Positions 6,701 through 14,500 of a stretch of 20,773 nucleotides of DNA are shown here, in pieces. The translations under genes were made by a program, and so were the position numbers. The notes beneath the pieces are model-generated. The model saw only the letters and a program-made list of their open reading frames with translations, was not told where the DNA came from and ran no database searches. This DNA is from Planctomycetota bacterium. GTDB taxonomy: Bacteria; Planctomycetota; Planctomycetia; Pirellulales; Pirellulaceae. Where the stretch lies: the NCBI GenBank assembly GCA_026692885.1, contig JAPLNJ010000538.1, positions 1-20,773 on the forward strand. Reading direction: 5' to 3'. The first letter of the stretch is position 1. Each line of letters opens with the position of its first letter.

Positions 6701-8581
6701 AAGGCCGGTTTCACCGCGACGGGGCGTCCGCTGGACATTACCGACCGCATCGGCGGCGTTGTGCAAGTGGTGGGTCAACCCGATCAACCGGTGGTGTTAA
6801 CGGCGCTGGCAGACGACACCGTGGGCGCGGGCTTCCGGCCAAATGGGATGCCGCAGGTGGACACTGACAACCTGGCACTGGGCAATACTGCCAACCCCGG
6901 GCCCCAAAGCGGGGCGTGGCGCAGTATCCGCCTGGAGCAAAATAGCCACGACCGCAACGTCGATACGGTGGTCGAAGCCGAAACGGGGGTCCCCAGCGCC
7001 ACGGACATCAATGCCATGCCGGATCACGCTCAGTACTTGGGCGCTTTGGCGCCCGATGAGAAGTCCGGTGACGACAACCTGCGGTTGGGCTTCACTGTGC
7101 AGGGGTCCATCCGTCAACCCAGCGACGTGGATACATTTAGTTTCACGGCCCAAGCCGGCACCCAGGTCTGGTTGGATATTGACCGCACGACGTTTGCCTT
7201 GGATACGGTTCTGGAATTGGTGGCCGCCGACGGGACGACGGTTCTGGCGGGATCGGACAATTCCGGTGCGGAGGCCGTGGATCCCAGCTTGCTGGTCCGT
7301 TATCCCGATCCGGAGGTGTTGCCTCACAACCACGTGAATCCACTGGCCGAATCGCCCTTTGACGTGCCGGATCGCTGGACGATCAATCCCAAGGACGCCG
7401 GCCTGCGGGTCGTGCTGCCTGGTTCGTCAGGTGACACGAACACCTATTTCGTACGCGTTCGCAGCAGCGGCGGGCTGACGGCCGGGGTGTACCAGTTGCA
7501 GGTGCGACTGCGCGAGTTGGACGAGATTGGGGGGTCCGCGATCCACGGAGCGGACATCCGCTATGCGACCACTGGCATCGATCTGGTTGGCCTGCCGGTG
7601 CACTCACCCCTGTTGGGTGAGGCCTCCGAACCGCTCACCAACGGAGCCGACACCAATAACAGCCAAGCAGCTGCCACGAATTTGGGTAATCTGTTGAACA
7701 CCGACCGCGGCACCTTAGGCGTCGCGGGAAACATCGCCACGGCCGGCGACGTCGATTGGTACAGCTTTACCGTCCAGTACGACAGCATCCGAGCGGCCCC
7801 CTCGCCGACCGCCCCCCAGTTCCTGGCGATGGTGTTCGACATCGACTATGCCGATGGCTACGCGCGCGCCAACACGAACCTCTGGGTCTACGATGTCAAC
7901 GGAAATCTGGTCCTGTCCAGCCGGGATTCCAATGTATCGGACGACCGGCCCACGGGGACTTCCGCGGCCACGACTGATCTTTCACGCGGTTCGGTTGGCA
8001 CGTTGGATCCGTACATTGGAACGGTGGAGGTGCCGGACAAAGGGGTCAACCAAGACGTGTACTACGTGGCGGTTTCTTCGAACGCCCGCATTCCCACGGA
8101 AATGCAGCAGTACTTGACCCGGCTCCCCGCTAACCCGTTGCTTCGTCTGGAACCGGTGAATTCGGTCCAGCGGATTGCAGAAGATCACGTGGTTCGATTT
8201 GGACGGCCAGGCGAACCACATTCCGGTCGTCTACTCGCTGAGTGCCACGGCCGCCGAAATCGGGACGGCCATCAGCGCGGCAATCACAGCCGATCCGCCA
8301 GCTTCGCCGCTCTTCCCCTCGCAGCCGACGGCAAGCACGCCGAGCGTCACCTCGACCCTGCAGGTCAGCGGGAGCTCGCTGGTCACCGTCGCGGAAACCA
8401 TCTTGCGGGAGACGCTGCTGTACACGCTCTCCAGTGGGCTCCCGCAGACGCGGTTCACCACGCACTCGACGACCCCGACGGTGCGTCAGAATCCGGCTCC
8501 CGGCGAAGCGACCACCGCGTTGACCGTGTCGCGGCCGGCGGCGATCCCCTACAACTTGAACGACGTCACCTTGTTCGTTAA
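773..8581 (+). CDS. Giant LEPR-XLL mosaic surface protein, N-terminal half (frame-broken)
   Basis: This is the first part of a giant, probably exported, adhesin- or scaffold-like protein. No classical hydrophobic signal peptide is visible; a basic stretch leads into LEPLEDRRLMAAG (residues 34-46). Domains in nucleotide order are: a bacterial Ig-like (SbsA/Big_5-type) domain at 908-2010, interrupted by two about 101-codon modules (1130-1783); a second Ig-like domain (about 2007-2315); a matrixin-like domain without zinc ligands (2510-2968); a PPC domain (about 3010-3380); a beta-helix region (about 3505-4350); small beta modules at 4352-5520, two of them 82% identical in DNA; a second beta-helix region (about 5880-6800); and two PPC-type domains (about 7025-7510 and 7640-8090). 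Meaningful coding stops near 8190-8202. From there to 8581 the frame is Arg/His-rich nonsense, while frame +3 continues the protein from 8175 to 17501. I saw no cysteine before the break. The biological substrate is unknown; a role in adhesion or matrix is inference from the domain types. Confidence 0.85.
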   Translation: MATARKRRSSLRFQAKQQKRDEDRRRKASRILQLEPLEDRRLMAAGLQLIGVQPNSGELLKLEGGDVRNVAPRELTFQFSEGQTIDTNTLAAAIHVTRRGGDEAFQVATATTDFNTAGRVVVQFQSLEAGDLGNQISLWFTKSNRGVAAAPKITVNGKQIIAELNTYASSPTTATALVSAITNDPYAKLLVQASIVSGVRTTDIATPSIIYSPLNLTGANAATRSTNFNLPTSVNLQVTFTAVQPGVAGNGISIEFSKLNRGGAGSPLIQVVNNQRILVQLNSNPGNETTASQLVSAFNANAAARALVVAANPFGNPNQNITTPTINYSPLVLSGANDIAVTPGYLGLGDSAREVIFRFAETLPDGVYEVDISGVGLTALRNTQKQALGDTTPDGIVDDGQDFRMQFTLDLGPQIVGVVPQPVSRTAAGVLTQAENQIEVYFDKALDPTTAAKTDFYQLIFTSDTVTTTDDRVYKPATAAYFAASNRVLLTFAAPLQQLGVGSFRLRIGTDEQPLAPPTALNLTNTEVGDSFQKSYNLGSLTGSQIVSSAISPQVYQLTFPGASDEPGQRQSQISPDVESHLLDAADSVNGISTLSYNFRNIYGVDPAGNQLSNLITADQKQRTREIFDLYGEKLGVKFVETQSQGFTIVTGDMRAINPTVLVAPNGPVAYSSPLFRIAVMDSSKNWNDAFGPSDDTARISWFETAMSQIGTLLGLGYTDELPPGTIMGSEPALTFDNPVEPVYPGDNDIVHGQYLYRPEGQDIDLYKFQLTERGSLSAETLAERQTDSSLLNTVLRLYQEDSNGQRVLIAQNDDYFSNDSFLHLTLDKGTYYVGVSAAGNDSYDPTIAESGMGGLSEGKYDLRLTFRRDVTTSILGYEKPENASRVAPFLDGDGNGVPGGVYNFWFRATSQQLFVDKAVTSGANGTLGTLGRPYDKIKDALLAAQLQPGSVVRIVGNAGPDGNPATPADALPYQIGFDSQLGLPLPDGSTLDVPKNITVMIDPGVVIKLRRARIDVGSSTVAIDQSGGALQVLGTPRMVDSAGNVRRDSNGNVLPGSVYFTALTDETLGGDTTPNGTTTGQPGDWGGLVFRNDVDRAVKGVDGTLLRPEPEQQGIFLNYVNQADLRYGGGTVIVNGTPQAITPIWTAAARPTVTFNTITRSADAAISANPDSFEESNFNAPQYQAAYAIRQTMTLGGTPSGTVTLSYNNVSGTVATTLTYTPGLSPTAAQVRTHLNSIPELQNNVSVVGSNGGPFTVVFGNALANAAVSLLKQTTTGGATAEIVNSTLFTADYARLGPDIHGNRLLQNSINGVFIRVQTPAGSQLQKMTVAGRWAATDAVYVVAENLEIAGSPGGPTQLLTAPEVSLVTLQTQPVGNTEVQQLTFGDDSRGAPLGNFTLTFGTNLSTAPIPYTSIPTDLARLIQTELDNVLGAGSTRVSVVDSATYSVEFTEGLANANFPLLVASDPDLGGTLTVSAVRDGVGNSVQTMVLGGAPGGKVRLSYNSVPGTAVTTLTYTPGLSPTATDVLAHLNSIPQLNNNVSVVGRAGGPFTVVFRNALANATVLPLGQMTTDGATAVISVNPPGTGGSVPAGMTNYKLTYVSAPNPDGTVTESPASVATADITVVVTNPLTGQTQRVQLSNLPVAPLPYVGRRLYRTTKASDGTTAPDYILIANLNATDGTYVDDGTTLGGLLQNSVGQLTARLHGSLVIDPGVVVKLSGAGIQTRFGSQLIAEGQPGAEVVFTSLQDSRYGAGGTFATSAVTGTASAGSWSGLYLGPDSRASLDYAVLAFGGGISKVPGGFAGFNTIEVQQAQARITNSLFEQNANGTGGSSGPNRAGYSSNAAATIFVRGAQPVIVDNTFLTNRGPVINVNANALSASVVSDSGRSTGLLGRLDNYVDNRGPLVRDNQLDGNGINGMQVRGATLTTESVWDDTDIVHVVQNETIYVPDFHTYGGLRLQSAADQSLVVKLTGAKAGFTATGRPLDITDRIGGVVQVVGQPDQPVVLTALADDTVGAGFRPNGMPQVDTDNLALGNTANPGPQSGAWRSIRLEQNSHDRNVDTVVEAETGVPSATDINAMPDHAQYLGALAPDEKSGDDNLRLGFTVQGSIRQPSDVDTFSFTAQAGTQVWLDIDRTTFALDTVLELVAADGTTVLAGSDNSGAEAVDPSLLVRYPDPEVLPHNHVNPLAESPFDVPDRWTINPKDAGLRVVLPGSSGDTNTYFVRVRSSGGLTAGVYQLQVRLRELDEIGGSAIHGADIRYATTGIDLVGLPVHSPLLGEASEPLTNGADTNNSQAAATNLGNLLNTDRGTLGVAGNIATAGDVDWYSFTVQYDSIRAAPSPTAPQFLAMVFDIDYADGYARANTNLWVYDVNGNLVLSSRDSNVSDDRPTGTSAATTDLSRGSVGTLDPYIGTVEVPDKGVNQDVYYVAVSSNARIPTEMQQYLTRLPANPLLRLEPVNSVQRIAEDHVVRFGRPGEPHSGRLLAECHGRRNRDGHQRGNHSRSASFAALPLAADGKHAERHLDPAGQRELAGHRRGNHLAGDAAVHALQWAPADAVHHALDDPDGASESGSRRSDHRVDRVAAGGDPLQLERRHLVR
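1130..1783 (+). repeat. Two tandem ~101-codon modules inside an Ig-like domain
   Basis: Module A (1130-1432) and module B (1478-1783) share the pattern AGxxGNxISxxF-xxxNRGxAGxPxI, then LN-TTAxxLVxA, and end in TP-I-YSPLxLxGAN. They differ substantially, so the duplication is old. The sequence before them (ending RRGGDEAF) and after them (from NDIAVTPGYLGLGD) reads as the two halves of one Ig-like domain of the kind seen near the N-terminus of planctomycete giant proteins. The pair therefore looks inserted. I do not know an established name for the module. Confidence 0.75.
2510..2968 (+). other. Degenerate matrixin-like (metzincin) domain
   Basis: This domain spans about residues 580-732 of the giant protein. 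Metzincins bind zinc through HExxHxxGxxH followed by a Met-turn. Here the equivalent segment is SQIGTLLGLGY (S708 to Y718), followed by TIMGS with Met728. The Gly and hydrophobic skeleton and the Met-turn remain, but the three His and the catalytic Glu positions are Ser, Thr, Tyr and Gln. It therefore looks like a pseudoprotease fold kept for structure or binding. The family assignment rests on this motif skeleton and on the preceding helix-rich segment (ADQKQRTREIFDLYGEKLGV, then VKFVET), not on a database search. Confidence 0.6.
4352..5512 (+). repeat. Direct 273-bp repeat pair with a diverged third module between
   Basis: Copy 1 is 4352-4624 and copy 2 is 5240-5512, in the same frame and without gaps. 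By hand count 223 of 273 bases agree (about 82%). Both encode LSYN-V-GT, TTLTYTPGLSPTA, HLNSIP and NNVSVVG, then GGPFTVVF-NALANA. The segment between (about 4885-5215; FTLTFGTNLSTAPIPYTSI, then EFTEGLANANFPLL) is a far more diverged module of the same general design. This type of small beta module recurs in planctomycete giant proteins; the close pair indicates a comparatively recent duplication. Confidence 0.85.
8157..8207 (+). other. Frame-change site in the giant gene
   Basis: Frame +2 reads sensibly through NSVQRIAEDH (ending at 8188). Frame +3 reads sensibly from ITWFDLDG or DLDGQANHIPVVYSL (from 8184-8196). A TGA at 8157-8159 closes frame +3 upstream, so the switch must lie between 8160 and about 8202. 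One extra base explains it, for example in the TTTGG run at 8198-8202. Removing one base makes 773-17501 exactly divisible by three (5,576 codons with the stop). No stop codon or shift-prone motif lies nearby in frame +2, so programmed frameshifting is not indicated. Confidence 0.8.
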
Positions 8582-11500
8582 CCAGCAGGGGCAGACGGTC
8601 AACCAGCAGGGGCAGATGGGCAGTTCGGAGTTGGTGTCGGTGGACCCCTTCTCGGGCCAACAGGAGACACGCGTCGGCCAAAACCAGCACGTCGGCGATA
8701 TTGCGTTGCGGCCGGACGGCAGTTTGTTCGGTTTCTCGATTCCGCAAAATGTTCCGCAGCAAAACGACGCCAACACGGGCAACTACATTCAGATCGTACC
8801 CGGTTCACTCACGCCAGCGAACCTTGGCACGAACCAGGGTGACGACGGCATTCTGACCTACAACCAAGACCCGAAGGACCCGACTAAGGCCGTTCTTTCG
8901 AACGACCCAGCCAATGGCGTGGGCGTCAATTTTGGCGCCCTCACCTTTACCAATTCGGAAGTCAGTACGGCGGTCCAGGGGTTTGCCATCGGTAGCCGGG
9001 CCGATGCCAGTAGTCCGCCGAGGGGCGTTCCCAACCCCAGCAACCTGCTTTTTGAATTCAATCCCAGCACCGGCGCCGCCATCAATCCGCCAGGCTATCA
9101 GGATCGGGCGGATGCCGGTTTGCTGCAAGCTGGCGGCACGCAGATCGTCGAGCGGGGGGCGTTGAATACGTCCGTCGACGCCTACCCGGCTACCGGCGGC
9201 AACCCGACGCTCACCGGCGTCAAAGCCACAAATCTGAGTACTCAGGGAGTTGCCACCTACGTCATCGAAGATGGCGATTACTTCCAGGTCGACAGCAACG
9301 GGGATGGCGTGGCCGATCGGCGGTTCGAATTTGATACCGGTCCGGAGTTTTACTTCGACGCCAACTGGACGCGGACTCCGGCCAATCCGGATGTCTTGAG
9401 AGACGGTGATTCGTTCACCGTGGATGGCCTCCGCTATGAGTTCGATACCGGGTCGGTGCTCGTGGTCACGGCCGGGAATGGCGCCGCCGTCGGCGATGGA
9501 GGAATGTTTACGCTGACCGATAACGACCCGCAGAACCCCATCACTTTGACGTTTGAACTCGACAGGGACACCCCCGCGAATGTACGTGGCGGCAGCATTG
9601 CCATTCCCATCACGGTGAATATGAATCCTGGCGCCATCATCAACAGCATCATCAGCACCATCAATAGCCAGCCATTCGCGCTGCGCGCCGTACTGCTGCC
9701 AGGCACCAATCGCATTACGCTCCTGAACGAATCGGCCACGAGCGCAGCGGTTGCGGTCGGTCTCCAAGGTGTAGCGTTGCAAGGTGCAGCAGGTTTCCGC
9801 CCGGGGTCGATCCGCATTCCCGTGGAAGAGTATACACCCGGCGCCATCGGCGCGACCAACGCCCAAATCGGCTCGGCCATCATGCAGGTCATCAACGGGG
9901 CCACGGGAGTGACCGCCGGTGCCGCTGGCACGCGTTTGAACTTCATGGGGGCGACGGCCGTGGACTTTGCGGGCGTCTCGCACCCTGTGTTTGGTGTGCT
10001 CGACGTCGCCACGGGTTTGCCGACGGGCACCCCGGGCATCACCTCGGGCAGCGTCCCTGTGCCGTTCCTGGCGAGCGACACGGCCGTCGATGTCGCCACG
10101 CATGTTCAAGCCGCCTTGACCGTGGGTGGGCTGGTGTCGACACAGGCCGGGGCAACGGTATTCCTGGATCCGACACCGCCGCAGGCGACTTTTGTCACCG
10201 TCAGCCTGGGGACGCCGCCGTTGATCGGCCTCCGCGGTACTCCCGACTGCCCGTTGTCCTCGGGCGGGGTGGCGCCGGGCGGGACCATCACCGGCATGGC
10301 TTTCGTCGGTGACCAGCTGTTCAGCGTCACGGACACCGGTGGTTTGTTCCGGATTGCCAGCTACGGCGGAGGCGCCTTCTCTACCACCTCAGCCTTCAAC
10401 GTGGCGGATTACGTGGACAACTCCCAGCAACTGCTCTCCAAGGCCAACGAGGTGACCACGACTACCTACAATCCGATCACGGGACTGCCGATCGTCACGT
10501 CGACGTATCAGCCGATCCGGTTCGCCGGTCTGACCGCCGGTCACCGGAATACGGAGGACGGGCGCTACGAGAACCTGTTGTTCGGGATCGACGTCACCGG
10601 CCGCGTGTTCGCCTTCGATACGTTCGGCCAGACCCAAGCGGTGTTCGCGAACGGGGCGCTTTCAGTGGACACGGGCCTGGGCGGTGTAGGCGTTGTGCAA
10701 GGCTTGGCGTTTGCCAACCTGGATGATACCTTGTGGCACCAGACCACCAACCGGAGTGCTGACGCGGGCCACGGTGTCGACGCTTCGTTTGACATGAGCC
10801 GGGTGGCCGAGAGCGACGTCGGCAATACCAGCTATTATTTCGGGTACGAGAACTCGCAGGTCGCGAGCCAGGCAAAGTTCGGCACCTACAATTACAGCCC
10901 TTCCGCCACGGGCGCAACCACCAATAGCACGTACGCCAACACCACGGCGACGCGGGCCAACAGTTACGACTTCGCCGGTGGTGCCCACGGCAGTCTGATC
11001 GGCAACGCCTTCAGCCTGCAGGGCTACTCCGCGGGTGATCGGCCGACCTTGTATTTCAACTACTTCCTGGAGACAGAACAGGCCCCCACGACGTCCGACG
11101 CCACGTTGCAAAGCAACCCCCGTCAGTACATGCGAGACGCCCTTCAAGTCTACATCTCCGGGGAAGACGGCAGTTGGAAACTGCTGGCCACCAACAACTC
11201 GGATATCGCTCCCAACGACAGCAACGACGAACACGATTCCTTCGTGAGGGTGAATCCGCTGACCGGATTGGCAACGGCCGAACAGCCCTTCGCTCGGCAA
11301 GACGCGTTCGACGCAACCGCCAACTGGCGGCAAGCCCGGATTGATCTCTCGCCGTACGTCGGCCAGACGGACTTGCGTCTGCGGTTTGACTTCAGTACGG
11401 CGGGCGGACTAAGCACGGGCGGGCGACTGGGAAACACCGCGTTGGATCTGAACGTCGCGGGTAACGAGCTGCGTGCGATTCCGGCTGCCCAGTTGCAGGA

Positions 11501-14500
11501 TGGGGATACGTTCACCGTGACCGACCCCCTGACCGGCACAGTAACCAAGGCGTTCGAATTCGATCTGGGGCCCACAATCGTGACTCCCAGCGGAGCGGCG
11601 ATCACGGATGGCAGCACGTTTACCATTTGGTCGAATGCCGTCGACAGCACGATCTATGAGTTCGACAACAACGGCACGGTCGGCAGCACGAACACCCTCC
11701 CGCCCATCCCCCACATTGCCGTACCGTTTACGGGGGCCGAGACGCCCGCACAGCTGGCTGCGAACATCAACGCCATCCTGCTGCTGTACCCGCCGACGTC
11801 GGCCCCGTTGACCGCGAATCTGACGACCAGCGAACCGAACGATACCCGGCAATCCGCCGTCGACACGGGCCTGGACGGATCCACCCAGTTGTTCCGAGCC
11901 ACGGGCTTGATCGGCGACAACCCGGACCTGACGGGTTCCACTTCCAACCTTGACGTCGACATGCTGCAGTTGCAACTGGAAGTGGGTGATCGGGTGACGA
12001 TCAAGACCGACACCAGTGGTTTCGGCTCGACACTGGACAGTTACCTGCGGCTGTTCGATTCGCGGGGCCAACAACAGGATTTCAATAACAATGCGGTTGC
12101 GGATTCGGCCACCGGTGATTCCGAGATCGACTACACGGCGACCGAACGCGGTTTGTACTACGTGGGCGTCAGTGCCGCGCACAATCCCAATTACTCGCCC
12201 CTCGTGGCCGGCTCTGGAATCGCACTGCCCGGTAGCACCGTGACCTCCGGCGGTTACGCAATATCCATCCTAGTCGCCACGCCCTACGGCCCCGAGCGGA
12301 TTGGAAATCGCTTGAATCTGCCAGACGCTCACGCGGTCATGCCGACGGGACTCCCGGCGACGTTTGTCGAAGGCGCGGGGGGCGTGCGCTCCGTGCTGCC
12401 CAATACCACGGTCCCGGTCTACGCGATTCCGCTGCGTTTGAGTATGCCCGACCTGGCGGTTGCGGACGCCATCCACAAGGTGCTGGCCGAGCAACTGGCG
12501 GGCGGCAATCTGGACGGCATCAAGCAACGCGACGAGGTGGTGAACTTGGTGGAGTATGGGATCGGCAGCGCAGGCAAGCTGGGGATCTCCGGGCCGTCGG
12601 ATCCGAACACCGCCCTTGCCCATAGTGGCCTGTTTGGTGATCGGTTCAGTGCTTTCGCGGCGTCCGCCGACCGCTACGGCACTACGCCTTCCGGATTTCC
12701 TGGCGCTCAGTCGATGCAGCGCAACAAATATGAAGGCGTCTACATCGACGATATCGTGATCGGCTTCGCTGGCCGCGGCGAAATGGCTACCAATAGTAAC
12801 GGCAACACCAACTTCATCGTCAATCCGGTCCAGCCTGGGAACGAAGTGAACGTGGGGCCGTATCAGTTGGAGATCCGCCAGGCGAGCGAGTATGGGATCA
12901 CCCTCTCCCCGCCGCCGGGCACGCCGCCCTACATCGTGCTGAACCAAACCTTCGATATCCACGACCGCTTGACGCAGAGTACGACCGTGGTCGCCTCGCC
13001 CGGCTATCTTTTGGCCGATGCCCAAACTTTCTCGATCAGCAACGGTGTGGAGACCGTCACGTTCGAGTTCGATGACCGCACGCGGAATAATGGCGTGGCG
13101 TCCAACCACGTGCAGATCTCCTTCGATCCCAGCGATAGCGCGGTGGTGATGGCGCAACGGATTCGCGACGCCATCAATCTCAAGGGAGTTCAGGATCTGG
13201 TGCACATTACAGCGGCTTCCGCCGATGGCGTAACTTCCGGAGCAAGCAGCACCAGCGACCGCGTGAACCTGTCGGGCGACGTGGTCACGGTGGCCGCCGG
13301 TGTGTTCGACACCAGCCCGAGTTCCGGTGCGGCGGTGGCGGAGTCCAACAAGTCCAACGACACCCTCGCCACCGCGACAGCGACGGGGATCGTCGCCGGA
13401 GGTAACGGCGGCTTCCGGTCGGCAGGCGTGATCGGCGATAACCCCGCGCTCCAAGACCTGAACAAGGACGTGGATCTGTTCCGTGTAGACTTGGCTCAGG
13501 GAGAAATCATCAGCGTTAACATCGACGCGGGTATCCTGGGCTCGCCGCTGGACAGCTACCTGCGGGTCTTCGATGCCTTCGGCCAAGTCGTGATGGTCAC
13601 GGACTTCTTGGGCAACTTGGTGCCGTTGGTTAGCGACGACAATCAGGCGCCGGGCGAGGCGTTCTCGTTGGACTCGTATCTGGTCCTCCAGGCTCCCACC
13701 GCGGGCGCCTACTACCTCGGCGTCAGCGGCTACAACAACAGCCGGTACAATCCGACGCTCGCGGGCAGTGGCACGGCGGGCAGCAACGGACGTTATCAAC
13801 TGACGATCCAGCGGCCCCTGACGAACGAAGCAGTCACTCCAGTCACTTACAACTACAAGGGGGATGCCAACCTATTCCGCGACCAAGGCCAGACGATTAT
13901 CAGCGACAATCGAATCTCCAATTCGTCGGGCTTTGGAATCGTGTCCGCGCCCGGGACCCGCACCACCGGCGAGCCGCATCCGGGTGTACCGCAGAACCTG
14001 AGTCAGATCAATACTTCGCGGCTGGCACCGGGGGTGACGATTACCAATAACCTGCTGGTCGGCAACGGATTGGGTGGCATCGACTTCCGCGGCGATGCGG
14101 TTGCGGCGGGGCAACAACTGGGCGTAGTGCCGTTCGGCCGGATCATCAATAACACGGTTGTCGGCGATCCTACGGGAGCGACGCCACGCGGGGTCGGTAT
14201 TCGCGTTGCCAACAATGCCGCCCCCACCCTGATGAACAATGTTCTCGTCGGCTTGGCTACTGGTGTGAATGTGGATCAATCCTCGACGTCGACGGCCACG
14301 GTGCTGGGACGGTCCACGATCCTCGGTGGAACCCTGTACCAGAACAATATCGCCAACAGCGGGGGCACCGGGAACATCGGCACGGGCACGTTCCCGATCA
14401 TCGCGGCTGCCACTGAAAAGCTGTTCGTGAACCCCGCCGTCGGTAACTTCTATCCCGCCGCCGCTGCACCGCAGATCGACAGCTCGGTCGATTCGCTGGA

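Noticed and set aside
8175..8200. TTG at 8175 as the true start of a separate second gene
   Set aside because: It lies in the middle of a domain, has no export motif and no ribosome-binding site, and is simply the first TTG after the frame break.
8157..8207. Programmed frameshifting
   Set aside because: No in-frame stop, slippery heptamer or obvious following stem is seen at the switch; the nearest stop in the first frame is at 8579-8581. An indel or sequencing error explains the data more simply.
8208..8581. End of the upstream frame as a real C-terminus
   Set aside because: The residues become Arg/His-rich and lose all similarity to the module style, while the other frame carries on with normal beta-strand text over the same DNA.
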